From: Vibrio sinus
GTDB lineage: Bacteria > Pseudomonadota > Gammaproteobacteria > Enterobacterales > Vibrionaceae
Assembly: GCF_023634645.1 (NCBI RefSeq)
Contig: NZ_JAMKMR010000003.1
Coordinates: 186,001-250,000, forward strand
Length of the DNA: 64,000 nucleotides
Direction of reading: 5' to 3'
The notes beneath the pieces were generated by a model. That model did not search any database. It saw only the letters and a list, made by a program, of their open reading frames with translations, and was not told the DNA's origin. Position 1 is the stretch's first letter; each line of letters starts with the position of its first letter. A program made the translations under genes and the position numbers. Shown piece after piece: positions 8,489 to 17,325 of this stretch.

Positions 8489-9664
8489 ATGTTTAATGAA
8501 GAAAGACGTTTTGAACAGCCGATTCGTTGGGCGATGGTAGGCGGTGGCCGAGGTAGCCAGATCGGTTATTCGCATCGCAGTGCGGCACAAAGAGATAATT
8601 TATTTCAATTGGTTGCAGGTGCATTTGATCTAGACTCGGAGCGCTGTAAAGACTTCGGCACCAATATCGGAGTCGATGCCGATCGCTGTTATTCTGATTA
8701 CAAAGAGATGTTTCGCAAAGAATCTCAAAGAGAAGATGGGATTCAAGCGGTCTCAGTGGCAACGCCGAACTCTACCCACTTTGAAATTTGTAAAGCGGCA
8801 TTAGAATCCAATTTGCATGTCATTTGTGAAAAACCGATCACCTTTACTACCGAGCAGGCCATTGAGTTAAAAACGTTGTCTGAGCAGCGCAATCACGTGT
8901 TGGGCGTGATGTACGGTTACACAGGCTTTCCTATGATTCAGCAAGCTCGAGAGATGGTCGAGCGAGGTGATTTGGGCGAAATTAGAGTGGTGAACATGAC
9001 GTTTGCCCATGGTTTTCACAACGTCGAGCACGAAAAAAATGAACCTGGCTTGAAGTGGCGAGTGAGCCCTGAGGTGTCTGGGCCAACTTATGTATTAGGT
9101 GATTTGGGGACACACGCCTACTACTTGTGCGAGCTCATTACCGGACTTGAGGTCAAACGCCTCTCTTGTATGCGGCAAAGCTTTATCCCCTCTCGCGCAC
9201 CGCTAGAAGACAATGCTCATGTCATGATGGAGTTTGAATCTGGCGCTGTTGGTACTTTATGGGCATCTGCTGTCAACGCTGGTGCTATGCATCAGCAAAA
9301 GATCCGTATAGTGGGAGAAAAAGCCTCCATCGAGTGGTGGGATGAACACCCAAATCAACTGAAGTATGAAGTTCAGGGAGAGGCACCACGTTTACTTGAT
9401 AGAGCAATGGACTATTTATACAACGACTCAGAAGGAGTGTCGTCAAATCGAATCGGTGGCGGGCACGCTGAAGGGTATTTTGAGTCCTGGGCGAATTTGT
9501 ACCATCGCTTTGCGTTGGCTTTCCAAGCCGCAGATCAAGATGATCAAGAAACGCTGTCGAAATTGTGGTACCCAGACGTCAACGCAGGTATTGAAGGCGT
9601 ACGGCTATGTGAAAAATGTGCAGAGTCGGCAGACCAAGATGCGGCTTGGGTAAATTTCAAATAG
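8489..9664 (+). CDS. Gfo/Idh/MocA oxidoreductase, probable inositol-type dehydrogenase
   Basis: A 391-residue NAD(P)-dependent sugar/cyclitol dehydrogenase. The Rossmann motif is degenerate (MVGGGRGSQIGYSHR). The conserved VICEKPIT holds the family's catalytic-region Lys, and GDLGTHAYYLCELITG supplies the C-terminal catalytic His. It is longer than the IolG at 15273 and divergent from it. Being inside the operon suggests oxidation of another inositol isomer (scyllo- or chiro-inositol) or of an oxidised intermediate. The substrate cannot be decided from sequence. Confidence 0.8.
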   Translation: MFNEERRFEQPIRWAMVGGGRGSQIGYSHRSAAQRDNLFQLVAGAFDLDSERCKDFGTNIGVDADRCYSDYKEMFRKESQREDGIQAVSVATPNSTHFEICKAALESNLHVICEKPITFTTEQAIELKTLSEQRNHVLGVMYGYTGFPMIQQAREMVERGDLGEIRVVNMTFAHGFHNVEHEKNEPGLKWRVSPEVSGPTYVLGDLGTHAYYLCELITGLEVKRLSCMRQSFIPSRAPLEDNAHVMMEFESGAVGTLWASAVNAGAMHQQKIRIVGEKASIEWWDEHPNQLKYEVQGEAPRLLDRAMDYLYNDSEGVSSNRIGGGHAEGYFESWANLYHRFALAFQAADQDDQETLSKLWYPDVNAGIEGVRLCEKCAESADQDAAWVNFK

Positions 9665-9675
9665 GGGTCAACATA

Positions 9676-10677
9676 ATGACACAGATATTGTTTGAGCCAG
9701 AGCGCCGACTGGATGCCATTGTTTTAGGGCGAGCTGGTGTGGATCTTTATGCCCAAGAACACAACACCGATATGGGAGATGTATCTGGCTTTAATAAGTT
9801 TGTTGGTGGCTCTGCCGCCAACATCGCTGTGGCGATCAGTAAGCTAGGTGGCCAAGTCGGATTTATCGGTTGTGTTTCTGATGATAGCTTTGGTGATTAC
9901 GTAAAGCATTATATGACACAACAAGGCATTAATCTCGATGGGATGAAAACGGATGCATCTGGCTCTAGGACTTCAGTCGCATTTACGGAGATGAAAGCGT
10001 CGGATTGTGATGTTCTTATCTATAGAAATAATGCCTCCGATCTGCTCATTCAGACTGAAGACATTGACCCGCAATACATCAAGCTGGCGAAGAGCCTTAT
10101 TGTCACAGGTACGGCTTTAGCCAAAAGCCCAAGCCGTGAAGCGACTTTGCTGGCGATGCAATATGCGCGTCAATGTGGCACGAAAGTCGTATTAGATGTG
10201 GATTATCGCCCTTATTCTTGGCGCACGGACGTAGATGCAGCGCTTTATTATGGTATCGCGGCTGGGCTGGCGGACATCGTGATTGGTAATCGTGAAGAAT
10301 TCGACATGATGGAAACTGTCGTCGCCTCAGGTAACACGGATGATGAGTTAACCGCGAAACGCTTTCTCACCGGACCGACTCAAGTGGTGGTGATAAAAGC
10401 GGGCGAGTTAGGCTCTAAGGTATATCGCTCTGATGGAACACATTTATCTCAAGGCATTTTCCCTGTCGAAGCGGCTAAACCTTTCGGCTCAGGAGATTCG
10501 TTTGCGGGAGCGTTTATCTGGACACTAGTGAATGGAGGCACATTGGAAAGCGCGACGAAGAACGGATCTGCGGCGGCTGCCATCAATGTGAGTGGCCAAA
10601 GTTGCACTGAAGCCATGCCGACAAAAGAGCAGCTTTTTGATTTTATCGAGTCAAGAAGGGGTTGTGAGAAAAGCTGA
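9676..10677 (+). CDS. iolC: 5-dehydro-2-deoxygluconokinase IolC
   Basis: A PfkB-family kinase of 333 residues that phosphorylates 2-deoxy-5-keto-gluconate. FNKFVGGSAANIAVAISKLG is the PfkB N-terminal signature, and KPFGSGDSFAGAFIWTLVNG the C-terminal one with the catalytic Asp. The frame is open from 9616, but ATG 9676 is chosen because AGGGG lies 8 bases before it and the preceding residues belong to the overlap with the upstream gene. Many proteobacterial IolC proteins carry a C-terminal DUF2090 domain. This one does not. Confidence 0.9.
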   Translation: MTQILFEPERRLDAIVLGRAGVDLYAQEHNTDMGDVSGFNKFVGGSAANIAVAISKLGGQVGFIGCVSDDSFGDYVKHYMTQQGINLDGMKTDASGSRTSVAFTEMKASDCDVLIYRNNASDLLIQTEDIDPQYIKLAKSLIVTGTALAKSPSREATLLAMQYARQCGTKVVLDVDYRPYSWRTDVDAALYYGIAAGLADIVIGNREEFDMMETVVASGNTDDELTAKRFLTGPTQVVVIKAGELGSKVYRSDGTHLSQGIFPVEAAKPFGSGDSFAGAFIWTLVNGGTLESATKNGSAAAAINVSGQSCTEAMPTKEQLFDFIESRRGCEKS

Positions 10678-10776
10678 ATTTTCAATTTGCCGAGCTTGTA
10701 AAGTGAACGTTGTTATCTTTGCTCTCCATCGTGGCTCGGCTTTCTTTTTTGTTGATACCGAAAGTGAGATAAGGCA

Positions 10777-11649
10777 ATGGGAAAACATATTGCGCCATTT
10801 GATAACCAAAACAAAGCCATCATTGATGTAGACGATGATACGACACCGCTGTGCTATTTCAACCAAGTCAAACTAACCCAAGGTGAAACCTTTACCTACT
10901 CGCTGGAAGGTTATGAAACCGCCATCGTTTTGGCGAGTGGTACATGCAGTATTAGTGTTTTGGATGAGCATGATGTTGAAACAACGTTTGACAACATTGG
11001 TCAGAGAACGTCGGTTTGGGAGGGTGAGCCTGAATCAGTGTATGTCCCTGTATATATGAAAGCGAAAATAGAATGTGTCAGTGACAGTGCCGATATCATG
11101 ATCGCAGGGGGCAAGTTTGATCAAACACTTGAGCCATTTTGTGTAAGGCAAAGCGATGTCGATATCGTCCAATATGGATCGGATGAAACCAAAACACATC
11201 GTAAAATTAAGCATGTTCTAGGACAAAAAAATGCCGATCAACGAGGTCGTTTATTGGTGAGTGAATTGTTTACGGTCGGGGCAGGAGGGTGGTCAGGTTT
11301 TCCTCCACACAAACACGATGAAGATCGTATTAAGGAAGACGGCAGTCAAGAAACACTTTACGAAGAGGTTTACCAATTTCGCTTTAACCCTGGCTTTGGC
11401 TTTGGTGCACAATTCCTCTATGAACACGAGGACGATTGCGGACCAGTTTACCACGTTAAAACAGGCTCAGTGATTGCGATAGACAAAGGCTATCATCCGA
11501 GTGTCGCAGCACCTGGGTATGAGATGTACTACTTCACCATTATTGTCGGCAAAACGTCTAAGTCGCTGATTCAGCACTTTGATCCTCATCATGAGCATCA
11601 AGTACACACCATTCCAGGCATAAAAGACATGATTTCTAAGTTTAAGTAA
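10777..11649 (+). CDS. IolB-like cupin (divergent 5-deoxy-glucuronate isomerase paralogue)
   Basis: A 290-residue bicupin of the KduI/IolB superfamily. The metal-binding face is visible: FPPHKHDED, then EEVYQFRF, and KGYHPSVAAPGYEMYYF. IolB converts 5-deoxy-glucuronate to 2-deoxy-5-keto-gluconate. A second IolB at 14439 looks closer to the canonical enzyme, so this copy may act on an isomeric product or be an alternative isomerase. ATG 10777 has only a closely spaced AAGG before it. Confidence 0.75.
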   Translation: MGKHIAPFDNQNKAIIDVDDDTTPLCYFNQVKLTQGETFTYSLEGYETAIVLASGTCSISVLDEHDVETTFDNIGQRTSVWEGEPESVYVPVYMKAKIECVSDSADIMIAGGKFDQTLEPFCVRQSDVDIVQYGSDETKTHRKIKHVLGQKNADQRGRLLVSELFTVGAGGWSGFPPHKHDEDRIKEDGSQETLYEEVYQFRFNPGFGFGAQFLYEHEDDCGPVYHVKTGSVIAIDKGYHPSVAAPGYEMYYFTIIVGKTSKSLIQHFDPHHEHQVHTIPGIKDMISKFK

Positions 11650-11660
11650 GGACTCTTAAT

Positions 11661-12488
11661 ATGTTAGTTAACCTTAATGAGTTGCTTCCTGAAGCGGCTA
11701 GCAGTGACTATGCGATTCCCTGTTTTAACGTATTTGGTTACGAAGACGCAAGCGCAGTGGTGAGAGCTGCTGAGCAGCTAAACCGCTCGGTCATATTAGC
11801 GTGTAATAAGGATGTGGTTGATTTCTACGGCGTGGAAACAGCGGCTTCAATCTTTCTCAACCTAGCGAAAAACAGCCAAGTTCCCGTTTGTTTGCATTTG
11901 GACCATACCTACGAGGAAGACATTGTCTACCAAGCATTAAAATCGGGGTTCAGCTCGGTGATGTTTGATGGTTCTCAGTTATCCATTGAGGAAAATATAC
12001 GTCGAACTCGCCAAGTAGCAAAAGTGGCACATGCATTAGGTGCTTCAGTTGAGGGAGAAGTGGGTTCGGTGCCCTATACAGAAGGGCGGGATCATATTAA
12101 GTCCATTTATAGCTCTCCTGAGGATGTATTAAAGTTTTCACAAGAAAGTGAAGCTGATTGTGTTGCCATATCTATTGGCAATATTCACCGATTGCAAACA
12201 CCGACTTGTGAAATTGATTTTGGTTTACTTGATCAGATAGCCAGCCAGAACACGGTGCCACTGGTGATTCACGGCACAACGGGCATCGCTGAAACGGATA
12301 TTAAGAAACTGAAATCCAGCCGTATTGCTAAATTTAATATAGGTACCTGTTTAAGGCAGGCATTTGGTAACGGGCTTAGAGAGGCGTTAAATTCTGAGCC
12401 AGACAAATTTGACCGTTTGTACTTTATGCAAAAAGTACTACCCAGAGTGGAGTCTGAAGTAATCCGTAACTTCGAGATGTTGTCTTAA
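11661..12488 (+). CDS. iolJ: class II aldolase, probable 6-phospho-5-dehydro-2-deoxy-gluconate aldolase (IolJ type)
   Basis: A 275-residue zinc-dependent aldolase of the fructose-bisphosphate aldolase class II family. VCLHLDHTYEED carries the His and Asp of the metal and active site, EGEVGSVPYTEG is the conserved Glu loop, and VIHGTTGI the third His loop. Beside iolC it most likely cleaves the IolC product to dihydroxyacetone phosphate and malonate semialdehyde. A malonate-semialdehyde dehydrogenase (iolA) is not in the window. A general ketose-bisphosphate aldolase role cannot be excluded from sequence. Confidence 0.8.
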   Translation: MLVNLNELLPEAASSDYAIPCFNVFGYEDASAVVRAAEQLNRSVILACNKDVVDFYGVETAASIFLNLAKNSQVPVCLHLDHTYEEDIVYQALKSGFSSVMFDGSQLSIEENIRRTRQVAKVAHALGASVEGEVGSVPYTEGRDHIKSIYSSPEDVLKFSQESEADCVAISIGNIHRLQTPTCEIDFGLLDQIASQNTVPLVIHGTTGIAETDIKKLKSSRIAKFNIGTCLRQAFGNGLREALNSEPDKFDRLYFMQKVLPRVESEVIRNFEMLS

Positions 12489-12566
12489 GGTTTTAGTAGA
12501 ATAGGGCTCAGCTGGGGTAAGTCCCCGAGATTGATTTTTGAAAGTTTATTTAAGGACACCAAAGGC

Positions 12567-13412
12567 ATGACGGTAGAGAGTAGCGATGTAGGTATGGTTC
12601 CCAGTGATCTGGATACTCTACGTGAGCAAGTAGTCCAAAGTTATGATGGTCTTAGTCTTCGCTTGCAGCAAGTCGCCGATTTTGTCATGGCACAACCTAT
12701 GCTCGTAGCGGTTGAGACCATGGCCACCATTGCCGAGCAAGCAAATGTACCACTATCAACATTAAGCCGCTTTTCTAACGCAATGGGCTTTTCTGGTTTC
12801 AGTCAAATGCAGGCGCTATTTCGCGATCAGTATTTGAATCGTCCTCGCGACTACAAAGAGCGCGTGCGTCAAGCAAGAGAGAATGACCTGCTAGACTCGG
12901 AATCACCCGCAGCGATTTTTCATGACTTTGGCCAGGCCAATATGGATGCGATGGAGCGAATGCACGTTGATGTTTCAGAGCAGAAACTAGAAAAAGCGGT
13001 TTCGTTATTGGATAACGCTAATACCATTTATATCCAAGGGATGAGACGTGCTTATCCTGTGGCTTTCTATCTTTGGTATGCGTTGATGAAGTCAGACAAC
13101 AATGTCGTGTTGGTAGACGATCATGGTGGTATGTTAAAGCCGCTTACTAAGCGCATGAACAGCAACGATGTGCTGCTTTGCGTGACGTTTAATCCATATG
13201 CGCCAGAGACCAGCACTTTGGTTGACCAAGCTTATTCCAAACAAGTGCCGATTGTCGCGATAACCGACAATCAATTAACAGAAAATGGCAGCAAATACAG
13301 CGTTTGCTTTGAAGTGAACGAAGGAGAGGTGATGGGCTTCCGCTCTTTGAGCTGCTCTATGTATCTGGCACAAACTTTGGCTGTTAGTCTGATGTGCAGA
13401 GACATCACTTAA
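12567..13412 (+). CDS. RpiR-family (HTH-SIS) regulator, probable iol repressor
   Basis: A 281-residue regulator with an N-terminal RpiR helix-turn-helix (LSLRLQQVADFVM, ETMATIAEQANVPLSTLSRF, then SQMQALFRDQYL) and a C-terminal SIS sugar-phosphate-binding domain (NTIYIQGMRRAYPVAFYLW, then VLLCVTFNPYAPET). ATG 12567 is chosen over the TTG at 12531 because AAGGAC lies 9 bases before it. Its place inside the operon and the palindromes at 5264, 5369 and 5519 suggest an IolR-like repressor released by a phosphorylated inositol intermediate. Confidence 0.85.
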   Translation: MTVESSDVGMVPSDLDTLREQVVQSYDGLSLRLQQVADFVMAQPMLVAVETMATIAEQANVPLSTLSRFSNAMGFSGFSQMQALFRDQYLNRPRDYKERVRQARENDLLDSESPAAIFHDFGQANMDAMERMHVDVSEQKLEKAVSLLDNANTIYIQGMRRAYPVAFYLWYALMKSDNNVVLVDDHGGMLKPLTKRMNSNDVLLCVTFNPYAPETSTLVDQAYSKQVPIVAITDNQLTENGSKYSVCFEVNEGEVMGFRSLSCSMYLAQTLAVSLMCRDIT

Positions 13413-13489
13413 TCGACCATACTGCCTCAATACTCATGACATTGATAGGTTGAGGCGTTCTTTCCTCTCACAAGAAAAAGGAAGTAACG

Positions 13490-14320
13490 ATGCCTTTTGC
13501 ACTGCACGGCATGTGTTCGCTACACAGCAATATCGCCACGGATGTTCACTTAGCAAGTCTTGCTGGCTATCAAGGTTTAGAAATTCATACCGAAAAATTG
13601 TGGCGGTACATTGACGCGGGCTTTACCGCTGAAGAGCTGAAACTCAAGTTAGAACAACACAACATCGTCCCTAGCGCCATTGATATTATCGGCGGTGTAG
13701 AAGCACCAGATAAAGCGTCTCAGGCGAAATTGTGGCAGCAAACGCAAGTACTGTGTGAGTTTGCCAAGGTCATTGGTGCACCGACTATCCAGCTCAATGC
13801 ATTTGAAGGCCTGAACGGGCTCGATTTGCAACGCAATATTGAGTTAACTGCGAAAAACATACGTTCTATTGCCGATATTGGCCGAGATTTCGATATACGC
13901 TTCCAATATGAAGGTGCTGCATGGACGCCGATTGCGAGTTTAGATTCGTATTTCCGGTTGTATGACTCGGTTTGCAGGGATAATTTTGGATTTGTCTTGG
14001 ATACCTGGCATCTCTGGGCGAGTCGCGGCGCAACACCAGAAGAGTTAAGCAAAGTCAGCGAAGATCTTATTTATAATGTTCATATCTCAGACGGGAAGCG
14101 CCCCGAAATCAATGCAAATTGGCCTGATGAAAGGGAACTTAGGGGCTATCTTCCTGGCGAGGGTGATATACCGCTAACAGAGTATGTCAGTGCGATTCAG
14201 TCAACAGGGTACGATGGTTTTTACTCCGGTGAGTTTCTGAACGACCAGCTTTGGGAAGGGGATTATTTTGAGCTAGCGGGTGTAATGCTGCAGCAGATGA
14301 GATCGTTGGTAAATCACTAG
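13490..14320 (+). CDS. IolI/IolH-like sugar phosphate isomerase/epimerase
   Basis: A 276-residue TIM-barrel protein of the xylose-isomerase-like superfamily. Metal-site positions are visible in GYQGLEIHTEKLW, RFQYEGAAWTP, FVLDTWHLWASRG and YNVHISDGKRPE, and GFYSGEFLND supplies the last acidic residue. Relatives in inositol clusters (IolI, IolH) interconvert keto-inositols such as 2-keto-myo- and 1-keto-chiro-inositol. It follows the regulator by 77 bases and is probably in the same transcript. Confidence 0.75.
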   Translation: MPFALHGMCSLHSNIATDVHLASLAGYQGLEIHTEKLWRYIDAGFTAEELKLKLEQHNIVPSAIDIIGGVEAPDKASQAKLWQQTQVLCEFAKVIGAPTIQLNAFEGLNGLDLQRNIELTAKNIRSIADIGRDFDIRFQYEGAAWTPIASLDSYFRLYDSVCRDNFGFVLDTWHLWASRGATPEELSKVSEDLIYNVHISDGKRPEINANWPDERELRGYLPGEGDIPLTEYVSAIQSTGYDGFYSGEFLNDQLWEGDYFELAGVMLQQMRSLVNH

Positions 14321-14438
14321 GGTGTTCAGAACTGTTACCTAATGCACGTTCTTGCAAACTAGCAAAAATAACGAATGAAATAAAAATTCCCAGATAGTAA
14401 GTTACTGGAATAAATATTTCATTTTGTGAGGTCTCCTT

Positions 14439-15254
14439 GTGTCCCATTTGCTTTCTAAATACCCACATAACAGCACAGAACTAGTCAAGCATGAAGTCAC
14501 GCCAAAGTCCGCGGGCTGGAACTATGTTGGTTTTAAGCTCATTGAACTGACCATTGGTGAGTCTATTGAAATATCAAAGTCCAGTAATGAGCGTTGTTTG
14601 GTACTGGTTTCAGGAAAGGCGACGATATCTGCAGGGAGCAAGGTGTTTGAAAATATCGGTGATCGTATGTCACCGTTTGAAAAGACTAAACCCTTTGCGG
14701 TATATGTTGCACCTAACGAGCCAATAAAGGTGGTGGCAAATACCGAATTGGAGCTCGCTGTGTGTGAAGCGCCTGGGAAAAATAATCATGCCACGCGTCT
14801 AATTTCCCCAGATGATATTGACGCCGAGCACCGGGGAACAGGGCAAAATAAACGTTATGTGCACAATATATTACCCGACTATAAGGAGGCGGATAGCTTA
14901 CTTGTTGTTGAAGTGTATACGGATGAGGGTTGTAGCAGCTCCTACCCTAGTCACAAGCACGACCAAGATGCAGAGCCAAACGAAACCTATCTTGAAGAAA
15001 CTTATTACCATCGATTAAACCCAGATCAAGGCTTTTGCATGCAAAGAGTCTACACCGATGACAGAGAGCTCGACGAATGTATGGCGGTGTATGACAAAGA
15101 TGTCGTGATGGTGCCAAAAGGTTATCACCCGGTGGCGACTCTCGCAGGCTATGACAATTATTATCTCAATGTCATGGCTGGTCCAACGCGGAAGTGGTTG
15201 TTCACCTGGGAAAAAGATCATGCTTGGGTTAATTCTGAGGCCTATAAAAATTAA
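14439..15254 (+). CDS. iolB: 5-deoxy-glucuronate isomerase IolB
   Basis: A 271-residue bicupin isomerase converting 5-deoxy-glucuronate to 2-deoxy-5-keto-gluconate. It looks like the canonical IolB: SYPSHKHDQD with paired His ligands, ETYLEETYYHRLNPDQGF, and VPKGYHPVATLAGYDNYYLN. The start is GTG 14439 with GAGG 7 bases before it. The 118-base gap upstream holds AT-rich elements resembling the iol operator core (AAATATTT followed by CAT near 14412-14422), so iolB-iolG may have an internal promoter. Confidence 0.9.
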   Translation: MSHLLSKYPHNSTELVKHEVTPKSAGWNYVGFKLIELTIGESIEISKSSNERCLVLVSGKATISAGSKVFENIGDRMSPFEKTKPFAVYVAPNEPIKVVANTELELAVCEAPGKNNHATRLISPDDIDAEHRGTGQNKRYVHNILPDYKEADSLLVVEVYTDEGCSSSYPSHKHDQDAEPNETYLEETYYHRLNPDQGFCMQRVYTDDRELDECMAVYDKDVVMVPKGYHPVATLAGYDNYYLNVMAGPTRKWLFTWEKDHAWVNSEAYKN

Positions 15255-15272
15255 AAAGATAAGGATTATAGA

Positions 15273-16256
15273 ATGTTTAATATAGCGTTAATTGGTGCAG
15301 GCCGTATTGGCCAAGTTCATGCAAAAAATATAGCTAATCATGAATCAACTCGATTGCTGTCTGTCGTTGAGCCGTATGATGTCAACGCAGATCTAATTTG
15401 CCAACAATATGGTGCAAATAGGCAAAGCTTAGAGCAAGTAATGCAAGACCAAAATATTGATGCAGTCTGTATTTGTTCAGCCACCAATACCCATGCAGAA
15501 ATCATTGAGTTGGCGGCAAAAGCTGGTAAAGCCATTTTCTGTGAAAAGCCTGTCGATCTAGACTTAAGCCGCGTACGAGACTGCTTATCTATAGTAAAAA
15601 AATACGATGCGCCGCTTCTAATGGGGTTTAATCGTCGATTTGATCCGCAATTTTCCTCCCTTAAACGACAGTTTGATCAAGGTAAAATAGGTCGAGCATC
15701 CACACTATCCATTATTTCTCGAGATCCTGAGCCGCCAAGTGCTGAGTACGTCAAAGTTTCAGGTGGCATGTTCAGAGATATGTCTATCCATGATTTTGAC
15801 ATGGCAAGATTTATTTTGGGGGAAGATCCTGTGTCTGTGTATGCCACTGGTGGGTGCATGGTTGACCCAGAGATTGGCAAAGCGGGAGATATTGATACTG
15901 CTGTTGTGGTGATGCATTTTCCGTCTGGGGCGATAGCAACCATTCAAAATAGTCGACGATCAGGCTACGGCTATGATCAACGTATTGAACTGCACGGTGA
16001 TACAGGCTCACTTCAGGTGACAAACAGGAATGAGAATCATGTTGTTCATCTCGCGGGTGAAGGAGTGGTATCGGCTAAACCCATGCACTTTTTCTTGGAA
16101 AGATATAAGGATGCCTATGTCGCTGAGTGGCAGCATTTCGTCGATATTTTACATGGTCAGGACTCAAATTGTTCTGGTGTTGATGGAGAAATGGCACTAA
16201 GGATTGCGGATGCGGCGCTCGAGTCTTTAAACACTGGGCTATGCGTGAAATTGTAG
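15273..16256 (+). CDS. iolG: inositol 2-dehydrogenase IolG
   Basis: A 327-residue Gfo/Idh/MocA enzyme that oxidises myo-inositol to scyllo-inosose with NAD, the first catabolic step. The Rossmann motif is ALIGAGRIGQVHAKNI, the catalytic-Lys motif IFCEKPVDLDL, and the C-terminal catalytic region SIHDFDMARFILGEDP. Length and motifs fit bacterial IolG. It is the last gene of the operon, 18 bases after iolB, and is followed by a hairpin. Confidence 0.92.
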   Translation: MFNIALIGAGRIGQVHAKNIANHESTRLLSVVEPYDVNADLICQQYGANRQSLEQVMQDQNIDAVCICSATNTHAEIIELAAKAGKAIFCEKPVDLDLSRVRDCLSIVKKYDAPLLMGFNRRFDPQFSSLKRQFDQGKIGRASTLSIISRDPEPPSAEYVKVSGGMFRDMSIHDFDMARFILGEDPVSVYATGGCMVDPEIGKAGDIDTAVVVMHFPSGAIATIQNSRRSGYGYDQRIELHGDTGSLQVTNRNENHVVHLAGEGVVSAKPMHFFLERYKDAYVAEWQHFVDILHGQDSNCSGVDGEMALRIADAALESLNTGLCVKL

Positions 16257-16271
16257 GACGGCTTAATTGAT

Positions 16272-16287
16272 GAGGCCTTGGGGCCTC
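16272..16287. terminator. hairpin after iolG
   Basis: GAGGCC (16272-16277) and GGCCTC (16282-16287) form a perfect 6-bp stem with a TTGG loop, 15 bases after iolG. The T-run is weak, so this is a probable but not strong terminator. Confidence 0.5.
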
Positions 16288-16392
16288 TTCATAGTCTAGG
16301 AACAATAATCATCCGTGGAGAATATTACGTTATTCTAATTTGGAATCATCGACTAGAATTTACTCAATGGGTCACTCCTAGAGTATTGTTGC

Positions 16393-17172
16393 ATGAAACC
16401 TTTTTATATCTTCTTCCTATTTCTGTGTTTTCCTCTGCTTGCCGAACCTCTTAAGATTTATACCATCAATGAGCCACCACTTAATATCGTGAAAGGAAAA
16501 ACTAAGGAGGGCATTGCTGTTGATGTGGTTAACGAAATTATTAAGCGGAACAATTTGCATGCGCAAATAGAGTACCGACCTTGGCCTCGTGCCTATCAAG
16601 ATCTACTGAATGACAAAAATGTAGTGCTTTTCTCTATTAGTAAGACAAAGAGCCGAGAAAACCTATTTAAATGGGTAGGACCTATCGCACAAAAGAACAT
16701 GGTTTTGTATGCAAGAAAAAACGCTGAAATTGATATTCAGTCGCTTCAAGAAGCGAAACAAGTTCCTTCTATTCTAGCGATGACATCTGATTCAAAGTCT
16801 CAATATTTAGTCAATAATGGGTTTAAAAATATAGTGAACTTGCCTACGTGGAAGCAAGCAGTATTAATGCTTGCGAAAAAAAGAGGTACTCTGCTTACTC
16901 AATCAGATATTGACTTCCCAGTACTTTTAAAAGAAGTCAATTTGAATCCCTCAGATTTTGAGCCTGTTTTCACTTTATTTAGTTCACAAACTTATATCGG
17001 GTTTTCTGACGAGACACCTGATGAGATTGTTAATCAGTGGCAAAGGACGCTGCAAGAAATTAAAGATGACGGAACGTTCAATCAAATCGTCGAAAAGTGG
17101 GCTAAGTATTACAATGCGCCACAGTGGAAAGTAAAACAGGGAATGCTTGTATCGCTGCAACCTGAAAAGTGA
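16393..17172 (+). CDS. periplasmic SBP_bac_3 solute-binding-like protein
   Basis: 259 residues with a signal peptide (MKPFYIFFLFLCFPLLAEP) and the family-3 amino-acid-binding fold: YTINEPPLNIVKGKTKEGIAVDV at the start, WPRAYQDLL, then WVGPIAQKNMVLY. No ABC permease or ATPase gene is adjacent. Orphans of this type are common in Vibrio-like genomes and may serve as sensors or scavengers. Three further SBP_bac_3 proteins occur in this window. Confidence 0.8.
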   Translation: MKPFYIFFLFLCFPLLAEPLKIYTINEPPLNIVKGKTKEGIAVDVVNEIIKRNNLHAQIEYRPWPRAYQDLLNDKNVVLFSISKTKSRENLFKWVGPIAQKNMVLYARKNAEIDIQSLQEAKQVPSILAMTSDSKSQYLVNNGFKNIVNLPTWKQAVLMLAKKRGTLLTQSDIDFPVLLKEVNLNPSDFEPVFTLFSSQTYIGFSDETPDEIVNQWQRTLQEIKDDGTFNQIVEKWAKYYNAPQWKVKQGMLVSLQPEK

Positions 17173-17325
17173 TGAATGTCATTGGGCCTAGTTCTACTTA
17201 ACGCTGAACTAATTACTAATAATATTTCTATTGTCTTAGCATATTTTATACCTTTTTGGTGAAGCTTGTAATTGATTGATCTATATTGAATCTCCACGTG
17301 TTCAAGGATGTCACAAGGAAGAAAA

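Noticed and set aside
9616..9675. Upstream start for iolC
   Set aside because: Lies in the overlap with the preceding gene and gives non-PfkB residues; ATG 9676 has AGGGG.
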